Position numbers and translations under genes: made by a program
Source: an uncultured Mucilaginibacter sp.
GTDB lineage: Bacteria; Bacteroidota; Bacteroidia; Sphingobacteriales; Sphingobacteriaceae
NCBI GenBank assembly: GCA_903927645.1
Contig: CAIYNX010000023.1
Location: 1-61,730 of the forward strand
Direction of reading: 5' to 3'
Length of the DNA stretch: 61,730 nucleotides
Shown: positions 7,147 through 16,060 of the stretch, piece by piece
Layout: each line of letters begins with the position of its first letter
How positions within the stretch are numbered: the first letter of the stretch is position 1
The notes under the pieces: model-generated
Told to the model about the DNA's origin: nothing
What the model saw: only the letters and a program-made list of their open reading frames with translations
Databases searched by the model: none

Positions 7147-8889
7147 ATGAATGATATTCAAATAAAAAAGTCGACCACCGTTTATGATGCCATTGTTGTA
7201 GGTTCAGGAGCGGGTGGTGGTATGGCTGGATATGTTTTAGCCAATGCCGGCTTGAAAGTATTGATGCTTGAAGCAGGCCCTTTCTTTGATCCTAAAACAG
7301 ATTCCATGCAACTTAAATGGCCTTATGAATCTGCCAGAAGGGGCGCTAGTACCGCATCCCGAAACTTTGGCGATTTTGATGCCGCTTTTGGTGGCTGGGA
7401 TTTAGATGGTGAACCTTATACTACAAAAGACAAAACTGAGTTTTATTGGTTCCGCTCGCGAATGCTGGGTGGAAGAACAAACCACTGGGGACGAATTTCT
7501 TTACGGATGGGCCCGGATGATTTTAAAGGTCATCATATTGATGGCTTAACCGATGACTGGCCAATAACTTATGATGAAGTAAAACCATTTTACGACAAGG
7601 TTGACCGTATGATTGGCGTTTATGGTACTGTGGAAGGTTTGCGCAACGAACCGGACGGTATATTTTTACCGCCACCAAAACCACGTCTTAACGAACTTTA
7701 TATAAAAAAAGGTGCTGAAAGAGCTGGTGTAAAAGTAATACCGGGTCGTGGTTCAGTATTAACACAAGCCTTACCCGGTAATAAAGAGCGAGGAGCGTGT
7801 TTCTATTGTGGCCAATGCAATCGTAGCTGCAAAGTTTATGGCGATTTTTCAGCATCCTCTTGTTTGGTTATTCCAGCCCTTAAAACTGGCAACCTTAAAT
7901 TAATTACCAATGCAATGGTACGCGAGGTACTTACAGATGGTGATGGCTTGGCTACAGGTGTATCATATATTAGTAAGGACGATATGCAGGAATACCAGGT
8001 AAAAGCTAAGATTGTAATATTAGGCGCGAGTGCTGGCGAATCGGCAAGGTTATTACTAAACTCAAAATCTGCCAACCATCCTGGAGGTTTAGCTAATAGT
8101 AGTGGGGTTGTTGGTAAATATCTGCATGATTCAACTGGCTCAAGTGCAGGAGGCTGGTTACCACAATTATTAGACCGTAAGCGATATAATGAAGATGGTG
8201 TAGGAAGTATACATATATACGGTCCGTGGATGAAAGACAATAAAAAGCTTGACTTTCCGCGTGGATACCATATTGAATTTGGCGGAGGCATGGGTATGCC
8301 CGGCTATGGATTTGGATTTGGCATGGAAGACATGAATGGTAAAGTGCCAGACAGAAACGGGAAAAAGAAAGATGGCGGAGGCTTTGGTGCCATGCTAAAA
8401 GACGACTACAGAAGATTTTTTGGCGTTGGATTTGGGATGGCAGGAAGAGGCATGGCGATTGCCCGAGCAGATAATTATTGCGAAATTGACCCTAATGTGG
8501 TGGATAAGTACGGCATTCCGGTGTTGCGTTTTCATTATAAATGGAGCAACGATGAAATAAAACAAGCCAAGCACATGCAGGAAACTTTTCAATCCATTAT
8601 GCACGAAATGGGTGCAATTTATGACCCAATGGATGGCCCTGAAACAAATTATGGTTTAGAGGCGCCCGGAAGGATTATTCATGAAGTTGGTACGGTAAGA
8701 ATGGGAGACGATCCTAAAAAATCTGCATTAAACAAGTGGAGCCAGGCACATGATTGTAAAAATCTATTTGTGGTTGATGCTTCTCCATTTGTTCAACAAG
8801 GTGATAAAAATGCAACATGGACCATTTTGGCTTTATCTATGCGTACCGCCGAGTATATAGTTGAACAAAGAAAAAAATTGAACGTTTAA
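7147..8889 (+). CDS. GMC-family FAD oxidoreductase, likely glycoside 3-dehydrogenase large subunit
   Basis: A 580-residue flavoprotein. The FAD dinucleotide motif is VVGSGAGGGMAGYVLANAG (about 18-36), and the GMC C-terminal signature HEVGTVRMG with DASPFVQQGDKNATWT carries the His and Asn expected at the active site. Four cysteines, C218, C221, C224 and C228 (CFYCGQCNRSC), resemble the Fe-S site of the FAD-dependent glucose and glucoside-3 dehydrogenases that pass electrons to a cytochrome. It has no signal peptide of its own; in this family export is by piggy-back on the Tat-signal small subunit, which is the next gene, 20 bp downstream. Reaction inferred: oxidation of a sugar or glycoside hydroxyl, probably at C3. 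Glycine-rich insert at about 378-440. Confidence 0.87.
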   Translation: MNDIQIKKSTTVYDAIVVGSGAGGGMAGYVLANAGLKVLMLEAGPFFDPKTDSMQLKWPYESARRGASTASRNFGDFDAAFGGWDLDGEPYTTKDKTEFYWFRSRMLGGRTNHWGRISLRMGPDDFKGHHIDGLTDDWPITYDEVKPFYDKVDRMIGVYGTVEGLRNEPDGIFLPPPKPRLNELYIKKGAERAGVKVIPGRGSVLTQALPGNKERGACFYCGQCNRSCKVYGDFSASSCLVIPALKTGNLKLITNAMVREVLTDGDGLATGVSYISKDDMQEYQVKAKIVILGASAGESARLLLNSKSANHPGGLANSSGVVGKYLHDSTGSSAGGWLPQLLDRKRYNEDGVGSIHIYGPWMKDNKKLDFPRGYHIEFGGGMGMPGYGFGFGMEDMNGKVPDRNGKKKDGGGFGAMLKDDYRRFFGVGFGMAGRGMAIARADNYCEIDPNVVDKYGIPVLRFHYKWSNDEIKQAKHMQETFQSIMHEMGAIYDPMDGPETNYGLEAPGRIIHEVGTVRMGDDPKKSALNKWSQAHDCKNLFVVDASPFVQQGDKNATWTILALSMRTAEYIVEQRKKLNV

Positions 8890-8909
8890 TTGTAATACAA
8901 TTTTAAGAT

Positions 8910-9539
8910 ATGAACAGACGTGAATCATTAAAAGCAATTGGTCTTGGCACCCTAACAACCGGTTTATTACTGGATGCTTGTAAACCAAAAAATAATAAAC
9001 TTACTGACGATACCAATGATAAGGGTAGCGAAGAAAACGCTGGCCGTTTACCCGAAGAAATTGAAAGAAATAAGAAATTAAACTTAACCCGATTTTTCAA
9101 TCCGCATGAAATGTCGACGATCACTGTTTTGGTAGATATTATTATACCAAAGGATGAAAAATCTGGCAGTGCCTCGGATGCTAAAGTGCCTGAATTTATT
9201 GAGTTTATAGTTAAGGATATGCCAGAATACCAAACTCCGCTTCGAGGTGGACTAAGGTGGCTCGATTTGAAGTGCTTAAACTTATACAACAAAACCTTTA
9301 TAGATGCATCTGCCCAACAACAAATAGAAATTGTTACAGAAATTGCTTATCCAGCCAAAGCGAAACCTGAAATGAAACAAGGTGTAAACTTCTTTAACCA
9401 AATGCGCAACCTAACTGCAACAGGCTTTTTTACCTCAAAAATTGGCATTGAAGATTTAGGCTATGTTGGTAACGCACCAAATGTATGGTCTGGTGTGCCT
9501 GAGGATGTTTTAAAACACTATGGTATGGAAGGTGTATAA
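8910..9539 (+). CDS. Gluconate 2-dehydrogenase subunit 3-family protein (Tat lipoprotein)
   Basis: A 209-residue small subunit. The N-terminus NRRESLKAIG is a twin-arginine motif, followed by a hydrophobic stretch and a lipobox-like LLDAC (Cys24), so the protein is probably exported folded by Tat and lipid-anchored. The mature domain (about 55-205) matches the gluconate 2-dehydrogenase subunit 3 family: FFNPHEMSTITVLVDIIIPKD, then EFIEFIVKDMPEY. Such subunits bind to the GMC catalytic subunit, carry it through Tat and help it fold. The preceding gene is that partner, 20 bp upstream. The tight order supports a periplasmic dehydrogenase complex. Confidence 0.88.
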   Translation: MNRRESLKAIGLGTLTTGLLLDACKPKNNKLTDDTNDKGSEENAGRLPEEIERNKKLNLTRFFNPHEMSTITVLVDIIIPKDEKSGSASDAKVPEFIEFIVKDMPEYQTPLRGGLRWLDLKCLNLYNKTFIDASAQQQIEIVTEIAYPAKAKPEMKQGVNFFNQMRNLTATGFFTSKIGIEDLGYVGNAPNVWSGVPEDVLKHYGMEGV

Positions 9540-9613
9540 CATTTACCATTCCTTAATTTTAATCGTTTATTAAATTATAAAACCATAAAATAAAAACCAA
9601 TTTGACTGATATT

Positions 9614-11044
9614 ATGGAGAATTCAAGAAGAGATTTTATAAAAAAGACTGCTCTTGCTGCTGCAAGCTTTTATATTGTACCCCGGCACGTGCTTGGTAAA
9701 GGTTTTATAGCACCAAGTGATAAGTTGGTAATTGCAGGAATAGGTGCAGGAGGAAAGGGAGCTAGTGATATAGATTGGTTTAACAAATCCGGAAAAGCAT
9801 CTATAGGTTATTTATGTGATGTAGATGACAGGCAATCAATTGGAACGAGGAAGGCTTTTCCGAAAGCAAAATATTACAAGGACTTTAGAGAGATGCTGGA
9901 TAAGGAAGGAAAATCTATCGATGCCGTTTCTGTTTCAACACCCGATCATACTCATGCTGTAGCTGCTATTGCCGCCATGCAATTAAATAAGCATGTATAT
10001 GTACAAAAACCCCTTACACATGATATTTACGAGGCCAGAAAACTAACAGAAGCCGCACATCGCTATAAAGTAGTTACCCAAATGGGGAACCAAGGCTCGA
10101 GTGGAGATGGTGTTAGGCAATTGCAAGACTGGCACCATGCAAACCTAATTGGAGACGTGCATACAGTTTATTGTTATACTGATAGACCTATTTGGCCTCA
10201 AGGAGTTCCTCGTCCAACAAATATTTCGAATATTCCTCCGGAGCTTGATTTTGATTTATGGCTTGGAACTGCTCCTAAAAGAGATTACTTTGAAGAGTTA
10301 TTACCCTTTAACTGGCGTGGTTGGTGGGATTTTGGAACCGGGGCATTAGGTGATATGGCCTGTCATATCATGGCACCTGCATTTGCTGTTTTAGGTTTAG
10401 GATATCCGGTAAGTGCTGAGTGCAGTGTAGCCACAAAATATGTTACCAATTGGAACAGGGGATATTTTCCTGAAAGTGGGCCAATTTCATCACATATAAC
10501 ACTCGTTTTTCAAGGGAAAAATGGAAAGCCTAACGTTGAATTGCATTGGATGGATGGGGGTATACAGCCTACCCGACCTGATGAATTAGGCCCAAATGAG
10601 GTAATGGGTGATGGAGGCAATGGCGTTATTTTTATAGGTACCAAAGGAAAAATGATGGCTGGTACTTATGGCGTTAATCCGCAATTATTACCTACAGCCA
10701 GAACCAAAGAGACTAAAGTACCAATAACCGTTGCCAGGGTAAAAGGAGGCGAGGATGGCCATTATGCAGCTTGGGTTGAAGCAGCGATTGCTGGCTACGG
10801 TAGCAACGAAGCAAAAAACTTAAGTTCGCATTTTGATATTGCCGGCCCTTTAACAGAAAGTGTTTTAATGGGTAATTTGGCCATAAGAAGTGCCGAAATT
10901 AGAAAGAAAAATGGCGATGACTTTGATTTCCCCGGTAGAAATATTAAACTATTATGGGATGGACCAAATATGAAAATTACCAATTTTGATGAAGCTAACC
11001 AATTTGTAAAAAGGACTTATAGAGACGGCTGGAGTTCATTGTAA
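9614..11044 (+). CDS. Tat-exported Gfo/Idh/MocA-family oxidoreductase
   Basis: About 476 residues. I chose ATG 9614 over an in-frame TTG at 9602 because it places the twin-arginine motif SRRDFIKK right at the N-terminus. A Tat signal (to about residue 30) precedes a Rossmann domain with GIGAGGKGASD (about 42-52), SVSTPDHTHAVAAIAAM and VQKPLTHD, the Tat-family variant of the EKP loop. The C-terminal domain carries GDMACHIMAPAFAVLGLGYP. Periplasmic members of this family use tightly bound NAD(H) to oxidise or reduce sugars and glycosides at C3. With the DUF1080 hydrolase and the GMC complex upstream it may form a 3-keto-glycoside route. It lies 74 bp after the small-subunit gene. Confidence 0.87.
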   Translation: MENSRRDFIKKTALAAASFYIVPRHVLGKGFIAPSDKLVIAGIGAGGKGASDIDWFNKSGKASIGYLCDVDDRQSIGTRKAFPKAKYYKDFREMLDKEGKSIDAVSVSTPDHTHAVAAIAAMQLNKHVYVQKPLTHDIYEARKLTEAAHRYKVVTQMGNQGSSGDGVRQLQDWHHANLIGDVHTVYCYTDRPIWPQGVPRPTNISNIPPELDFDLWLGTAPKRDYFEELLPFNWRGWWDFGTGALGDMACHIMAPAFAVLGLGYPVSAECSVATKYVTNWNRGYFPESGPISSHITLVFQGKNGKPNVELHWMDGGIQPTRPDELGPNEVMGDGGNGVIFIGTKGKMMAGTYGVNPQLLPTARTKETKVPITVARVKGGEDGHYAAWVEAAIAGYGSNEAKNLSSHFDIAGPLTESVLMGNLAIRSAEIRKKNGDDFDFPGRNIKLLWDGPNMKITNFDEANQFVKRTYRDGWSSL

Positions 11045-11086
11045 AAGGTTATTTAAACTATAACTTTATTTAAAATCGTGCTTATT

Positions 11087-11110
11087 TCTATAGCTTAATT
11101 AAGCTATAGA
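11087..11110. repeat. 24-bp perfect palindrome
   Basis: The sequence TCTATAGCTTAA is followed directly by its reverse complement, giving an uninterrupted 24-bp dyad 43 bp after the Gfo/Idh/MocA stop. No T tract follows on the plus strand, so it looks more like a protein-binding site than a terminator. Confidence 0.8.
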
Positions 11111-11190
11111 GTTGATTTAAAGTTCGATTTGAATAGTTTATGGATAATAAAAATTTCTTATTTTAAAAGTTTGTAATTAAGTACTTCTTT

Positions 11191-11223
11191 TTTCATTATG
11201 AAATAGAAAAAACCATAATGAAA
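11191..11223. repeat. Inverted repeat, 10-bp arms
   Basis: TTTCATTATG (11191-11200) and its complement (11214-11223) enclose 13 nt. It lies about 55 bp before the peptidase start. It could be an operator or a leader hairpin; function not known. Confidence 0.6.
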
Positions 11224-11278
11224 GAATGATTTATTATTCAACTATGTAAAAGCTTATTTCAATCGTAATTAAAAATTA

Positions 11279-13468
11279 ATGAAAATAAAACTATACACTT
11301 TTAAACAATTATTATGCGTTGCATTTATATTGATCCTTACTAAGCAGGTTTCAATAGCACAACACAAAGAAACTTATTGGACCAAGGACGGATTTGGATA
11401 CTACAAGGTGGAACTTGGACAAATTACTGAATTTGATGCCAAAGATGAATCAAAGAAAAAGGTATTCATCACTAAAGAAATGCTTACTCCAGAAGGAAAA
11501 CAAGCATTAAATGTTGCAAATTTTTCTATTACACCTGATGGAAAAAAAGTATTAATTTTTACCAACACCAAAAGGGTTTGGCGATATAATACCAGGGGCG
11601 ATTATTGGGTATACGACCTTGACACTAAAACTTTAAAACAAATAGGTAAAGATAAACCGGAATCCTCTTTAATGTTTGCTAAAATCTCTCCGGATGGCTC
11701 AAAAGCGGCGTATGTGAGCGATCATAATATTTATGTGGAAGACTTAGCAAGCGGTTCAATTAAACAAATCACCTTTGATGGCACCAAAAAGCTTATTAAT
11801 GGCACATTTGATTGGGCCTATGAAGAAGAATTTGGTTGTCGGGATGGTTTTCGTTGGTCACCAGATGGTCAATCAATAGCCTATTGGCAAATTGATGCTA
11901 CTAAAATAAAAAACTATTTAATGCTAAATACAACCGATTCAATTTACCCATATGTAGTTCCGGTTGAGTACCCTGTAGCTGGTGAAGACCCAAGCTTATG
12001 CCGTATCGGGATAGCTAATATTACAAATGCAAAAACAACTTGGTTAAATATTCCAGGTGACCCAATTCAACATTACATTCCGCGTATGGAATGGTCAACC
12101 AATTCGAATGAAATAATTTTGGAGCAACTAAATAGAGCTCAAAATCACAGCATCGTTTATATAGCCTCTGCCACAACAGGAGAAGCAAAACTTATTCATG
12201 AAGAAAAAGATAATGCTTGGATTGATGGAAAAGAAAGATGGAATGAAGGCGATCCTATAGGGTGGGAATGGATAAATAAAGGGAAAGAATTTATATGGCT
12301 GAGTGAAAAAGATGGATGGAGGCATATTTACAAAATTGATAAATTAGGTAAAGAAACCCTAATAACTAAAGGTGATTTTGATGTTATTACGCTTAGTTTG
12401 ATTGATGAGGCAAACGGCCTAATATATTTTATTGCCTCACCCGAAAATGCAACTCAAAAATATTTGTATAAGGTGAAATTAAATGGTGGATCTGCCGAAC
12501 GGGTAACACCTGCAGATGAAAAAGGCACCAATGAATATGAGATTTCAACAAATGGAAAAGTTGCATTACACAATTTTTCAAACAGCTATACACCTCCGCA
12601 AAATGAAGTTATTAGTTTACCAGATCATAAACACATTATTGGTTCTGATATAAAATTAAACCAGGATGCCCTTAATAAACCGGAGTTTTTTAAGGTTAAA
12701 ACCGTAGATGGTGTTGAAATGGATGGGTGGATGGTAAAACCTACAAATTTTGATGCAACTAAGAAATATCCTGTAGTTTTTTATGTATATAGTGAACCAG
12801 CAGGAGCAACCGTTAATGATAGTTATGGCACCGGAAGAAATTGGCTTTATAAAGGCAATATGGCCAATGATGGTTACATATATGTATCTTTAGATAATAG
12901 AGGAACCCCTGCACCTAAAGGTAGGGAGTGGCGTAAAAGCATTTACAAAAACATAGGTATCGTAAATATTCAGGATCAAGCAATGGGAGCCAAAGAAATA
13001 TTAAAATGGCCTTTTATTGATACATCCAGAGTTGCTGTTTGGGGATGGAGCGGTGGGGGTTCATGCACCCTTAATTTAATGTTTCAACACCCTGAAATTT
13101 ACAAAACCGGCATTTCAATTGCTGCAGTTGGCTGGCAATTAACGTATGATAATATTTACCAGGAGCGATACATGGGGGTACCAATTGATGATGAAGGTAG
13201 GTCATACTTCATAAAGGGTTCTCCTATTACTTATGCAAAAAATCTAAAAGGTAATTTGCTATATATTCATGGTACCGGCGATGATAACGTTCATTATAAA
13301 AATGCCGAATTACTTATAAATGAGTTAGTGAAAAACAATAAAATTTTTCAATTAATGTCATACCCAAATCGTACCCATGGTATTTTTGAAGGTCAGGGAA
13401 CATCTTTACATTTGCGTAATTTATATACGCAATATTTAAAAGAACATTGCCCTCCGGGTGGCCGCTAA
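11279..13468 (+). CDS. S9 family prolyl peptidase, dipeptidyl-peptidase IV type
   Basis: A 729-residue exported serine peptidase that removes N-terminal X-Pro dipeptides. A signal peptide (1-27, ending SIAQ) is followed by a beta-propeller (about 60-460) and an alpha/beta-hydrolase domain (about 490-729). The DPP4-type substrate anchor DWAYEEEFG is at about 178-186. The triad is Ser591 in GWSGGG, Asp668 or Asp669 in GTGDDNVH and His700 in NRTHGI. Length is normal for the family (700-750). It stands alone, with two dyad elements upstream and a strong terminator downstream. Likely periplasmic and nutritional in role. Confidence 0.93.
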   Translation: MKIKLYTFKQLLCVAFILILTKQVSIAQHKETYWTKDGFGYYKVELGQITEFDAKDESKKKVFITKEMLTPEGKQALNVANFSITPDGKKVLIFTNTKRVWRYNTRGDYWVYDLDTKTLKQIGKDKPESSLMFAKISPDGSKAAYVSDHNIYVEDLASGSIKQITFDGTKKLINGTFDWAYEEEFGCRDGFRWSPDGQSIAYWQIDATKIKNYLMLNTTDSIYPYVVPVEYPVAGEDPSLCRIGIANITNAKTTWLNIPGDPIQHYIPRMEWSTNSNEIILEQLNRAQNHSIVYIASATTGEAKLIHEEKDNAWIDGKERWNEGDPIGWEWINKGKEFIWLSEKDGWRHIYKIDKLGKETLITKGDFDVITLSLIDEANGLIYFIASPENATQKYLYKVKLNGGSAERVTPADEKGTNEYEISTNGKVALHNFSNSYTPPQNEVISLPDHKHIIGSDIKLNQDALNKPEFFKVKTVDGVEMDGWMVKPTNFDATKKYPVVFYVYSEPAGATVNDSYGTGRNWLYKGNMANDGYIYVSLDNRGTPAPKGREWRKSIYKNIGIVNIQDQAMGAKEILKWPFIDTSRVAVWGWSGGGSCTLNLMFQHPEIYKTGISIAAVGWQLTYDNIYQERYMGVPIDDEGRSYFIKGSPITYAKNLKGNLLYIHGTGDDNVHYKNAELLINELVKNNKIFQLMSYPNRTHGIFEGQGTSLHLRNLYTQYLKEHCPPGGR

Positions 13469-13485
13469 AATTATCAAGGCATTTT

Positions 13486-13526
13486 AAAAAAAAGCAATAA
13501 CCAATTCTTGGTTATTGCTTTTTTAA
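13486..13526. terminator. Strong terminator after the DPP4-like gene
   Basis: A perfect 17-bp stem (13488-13504 with 13508-13524) closes a 3-nt loop and is flanked by A and T runs on both sides. It would act in either direction and insulates the carotenoid operon. Confidence 0.92.
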
Positions 13527-13554
13527 TTAGTGCGTGTAACTTTAGTGCCCCCTA

Positions 13555-13593
13555 TTGTCATTTTAAACATTTGTTTGTCATCTTTATGTCTAA
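13555..13593 (+). promoter_or_regulatory. Direct repeats upstream of the carotenoid operon promoter (candidate operator)
   Basis: TTGTCAT occurs at 13555-13561 and again at 13575-13581, exactly 20 bp apart (about two helical turns). Variants ATGTCTA (about 13586) and TTGTCTA (13634) follow, the last overlapping the -7 promoter element. Repeats in phase just before and in the promoter would suit a MerR-type dimer or tetramer such as the adjacent CarH-like protein, but this is inference. Confidence 0.35.
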
Positions 13594-13606
13594 TATTAAT
13601 GCTTTC

Positions 13607-13636
13607 TTTGTTGCAGTAATATCTTCACTATTTTTG
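13607..13636 (+). promoter_or_regulatory. Promoter of the carotenoid operon
   Basis: TTTG (13607-13610) and TATTTTTG (13629-13636) match the Bacteroidota -33 (TTTG) and -7 (TAnnTTTG) elements with an 18-bp spacer. Transcription would begin near 13643, about 23 bp before the TTG start of the regulator gene. Confidence 0.65.
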
Positions 13637-13665
13637 TCTAAATAATTTTTAAATTATATAAACAA

Positions 13666-14565
13666 TTGACATTCTCTATTTCAGATCTAGAACAACTTTC
13701 AGGAATCTCAACTCATACAATTAGAATTTGGGAACGAAGATATAATGCGCTAAAGCCCGACCGTTCTGCAGGAAATACCCGTTTCTATAACGATAATCAG
13801 CTAAGGCGGTTATTGAATATAGTAAGTTTGGTAAATTCAGGTGTTAAAATATCAAAAGCCTGCACAATAGAAGAAAGCGAAATGGATACTTATTTACAAA
13901 ATGAAATGGATAAAGACATTTCTAATAAGCTCCATTTTGATAATTATGTTAATAAGCTCATAAAATATGGCTTTGATTATAATGAAAACCTAATTAATAT
14001 ACTTCTTAGTGATTGTATTGCCAACTATGGTGTTACAGAAACTTATAAAAGTGTTATTTATCCTCTATTAATCAGATTGGGCATCATGTGGCGTACAGAT
14101 GTATATTGCCCTTCTCAAGAGCACTTTTTAACTTCCATAATTCGGCAAAAATTATTTAGCGCAATTGATAGTCTCCCGCTAAATCCAAATGCTAAACAAA
14201 GCTGGTTGCTTTTTTTACCTGAGGATGAAGACCATGACATTGGATTATTATTTGCAAATTATTTACTACGATTAAATGAATATCATGTTATTTATTTAGG
14301 ACCAAAGGTACCCATTAGTTCTGTGGCCCATGCAGTACAAAAAAACCCAATTAGCAATGCCTTGGTTTTTTTTATAAAATCAAGATCATTAACAGAAACA
14401 AAAGTATACTTAGGTGAATTGTCAACTATATTTAAAACTTCAAAAATAAATCTTGCAGGAAACGTAAAGTTTATTGAAAATTTAGAATTAGGCCAAAATA
14501 TAAATTGGCTAAAAACCTTAAACGAATTTGAACAGATTATAAACTCTGCTAAAGATGCTCAGTAA
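13666..14565 (+). CDS. CarH/LitR-like MerR regulator with B12-binding light-sensing domain
   Basis: A 299-residue transcription factor with a TTG start. Residues 2-68 are a MerR helix-turn-helix (IWERRYNALKPDR, NTRFY). A helical-bundle cap domain (about 90-165) holds W142 and E152-H153, exactly the W-x9-EH motif by which CarH/LitR proteins hold the adenosyl group of adenosylcobalamin. The Rossmann-like B12 domain (about 178-290) has E188-x-H190-x-x-G193, whose His can ligate cobalt. In known CarH proteins a dark tetramer represses carotenoid genes and green or blue light breaks it apart. Its 3' end overlaps crtI by 11 bp, so it is autoregulated with the operon. Light response itself is inferred from motifs. 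Confidence 0.88.
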   Translation: MTFSISDLEQLSGISTHTIRIWERRYNALKPDRSAGNTRFYNDNQLRRLLNIVSLVNSGVKISKACTIEESEMDTYLQNEMDKDISNKLHFDNYVNKLIKYGFDYNENLINILLSDCIANYGVTETYKSVIYPLLIRLGIMWRTDVYCPSQEHFLTSIIRQKLFSAIDSLPLNPNAKQSWLLFLPEDEDHDIGLLFANYLLRLNEYHVIYLGPKVPISSVAHAVQKNPISNALVFFIKSRSLTETKVYLGELSTIFKTSKINLAGNVKFIENLELGQNINWLKTLNEFEQIINSAKDAQ

Positions 14566-16060
14566 TTCAAGAAATAAAATACCTAAAGTAGCAGTAATTG
14601 GTTCTGGATTTGCCGGCTTAAGCGCTGCAGCTTATTTAAGTAAGAGCGGTTACCATGTTGATGTTTACGAAAAAAATGAACACATTGGTGGTAGAGCAAG
14701 ACAATTATTGACCGAAAATGGGTACCTTTTTGATATGGGACCCAGTTGGTATTGGATGCCCGAAGTTTTTGAAAAATTCTTTAACGATTTTGGATATACA
14801 ACCTCAGATTTCTATAAGCTTGATTTAATTGACCCGGGATTTACAGTAGTATACAGGGAAAAAGAAGTGATGGATATTCCGGCAAATTTTGAGGCATTAT
14901 GCAATTTATTTGAATCTGTTGAAACTGGAGCAGCCGAAAAATTAAAATCTTTTATGGATGAAGCTGCCTATAAATATAAGGTTGGTATGGATAAATTGGT
15001 ATACAAACCAGGTCTTTCATTAACCGAGTTTATTGACATTGAATTAATAAAAGGTGTATTTAAATTACAAGTATTCGCATCCTACAGTGAGCATGTACGT
15101 AAATTTTTTAAAAACCCCCAATTAATTACTTTGATGGAATTTCCGGTACTATTTTTAGGTGCCACGCCTGAAGATACACCTGCCCTATATAGTTTAATGA
15201 ACTATGCCGGGTTAAAATTAGGCACATGGTATCCTCAAGGGGGTTTTGGTGAAGTAATTAAGGCTATGAAAACGGTTGGTGAAAAAAATGGAGTAACTTT
15301 TTATACCAACGAACCAGTTACAGGAATTGAAACAAATAATAACTCAGTAAGCTTATTAACTACTTCTAAACGAAGCGAAAGTTATGATGGGGTTATTGCT
15401 GCAGCTGATTACCATCACATAGAAAATACTTTATTAAAAAATTCAAACAGAAACTATGATGAAAAATATTGGGACAGCAGGGTTATGGCCCCATCATGTT
15501 TGATATTTTATTTAGGAGTAAACAAAAAGATTTTAAATTTAAAGCACCATACCCTGTTTTTTGATGAGGATTTAAAACAACATGCCATTGAAATTTATAA
15601 AGACGCCAAATGGCCATCAAAGCCACTTTTCTATGTTTGTTGTCCTTCAAAAACAGATGTAAATGTTGCACCAGAGGGGCATGAAAATTTATTTATTTTA
15701 ATGCCAATTGCACCAAATTTAACTGACAACGAAGAACTAAGGGAAAAGTATTTCGAATTAATTATGGATAGGTTAGAAAATTATGTTGGCGAGGAAATCA
15801 GACTACATATTGATTATAAAAAGGGGTACTGTGTTAACGATTTTAAAATGGATTATAATTCATTTAAAGGAAATGCCTACGGTTTAGCCAATACGCTAAT
15901 GCAAACTGCTAACCTAAAACCATCAATAAAAAATAAAAAAATTGATAACCTTTTTTATGCTGGTCAGTTAACGGTACCCGGACCAGGAGTGCCTCCCTCA
16001 ATAATTTCTGGCAATGTAGCTGCTAAACAACTTATTAAGTATTTTAACAACAACTTATGA
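14555..16060 (+). CDS. crtI: Phytoene desaturase
   Basis: A 501-residue FAD enzyme that converts phytoene to lycopene in four desaturation steps at the membrane. The FAD motif VIGSGFAGLSAAAYLSKSG starts near residue 12 and is followed by GGRARQL and FDMGPSWYW. The C-terminal CrtI signature FYAGQLTVPGPGVPPS is near residue 468. Its start overlaps the end of the regulator gene by 11 bp and its stop overlaps crtB by 4 bp, indicating translational coupling. Paralogues include other carotenoid desaturases and diapophytoene enzymes, but the neighbours fix a C40 role. Confidence 0.95.
   Translation: MLSNSRNKIPKVAVIGSGFAGLSAAAYLSKSGYHVDVYEKNEHIGGRARQLLTENGYLFDMGPSWYWMPEVFEKFFNDFGYTTSDFYKLDLIDPGFTVVYREKEVMDIPANFEALCNLFESVETGAAEKLKSFMDEAAYKYKVGMDKLVYKPGLSLTEFIDIELIKGVFKLQVFASYSEHVRKFFKNPQLITLMEFPVLFLGATPEDTPALYSLMNYAGLKLGTWYPQGGFGEVIKAMKTVGEKNGVTFYTNEPVTGIETNNNSVSLLTTSKRSESYDGVIAAADYHHIENTLLKNSNRNYDEKYWDSRVMAPSCLIFYLGVNKKILNLKHHTLFFDEDLKQHAIEIYKDAKWPSKPLFYVCCPSKTDVNVAPEGHENLFILMPIAPNLTDNEELREKYFELIMDRLENYVGEEIRLHIDYKKGYCVNDFKMDYNSFKGNAYGLANTLMQTANLKPSIKNKKIDNLFYAGQLTVPGPGVPPSIISGNVAAKQLIKYFNNNL

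Noticed and set aside
7836-8291. Antisense gene within the GMC oxidoreductase gene
   Set aside because: It is the complement of a strongly conserved coding region and shows no independent protein features. The same holds for other antisense open frames across the window.
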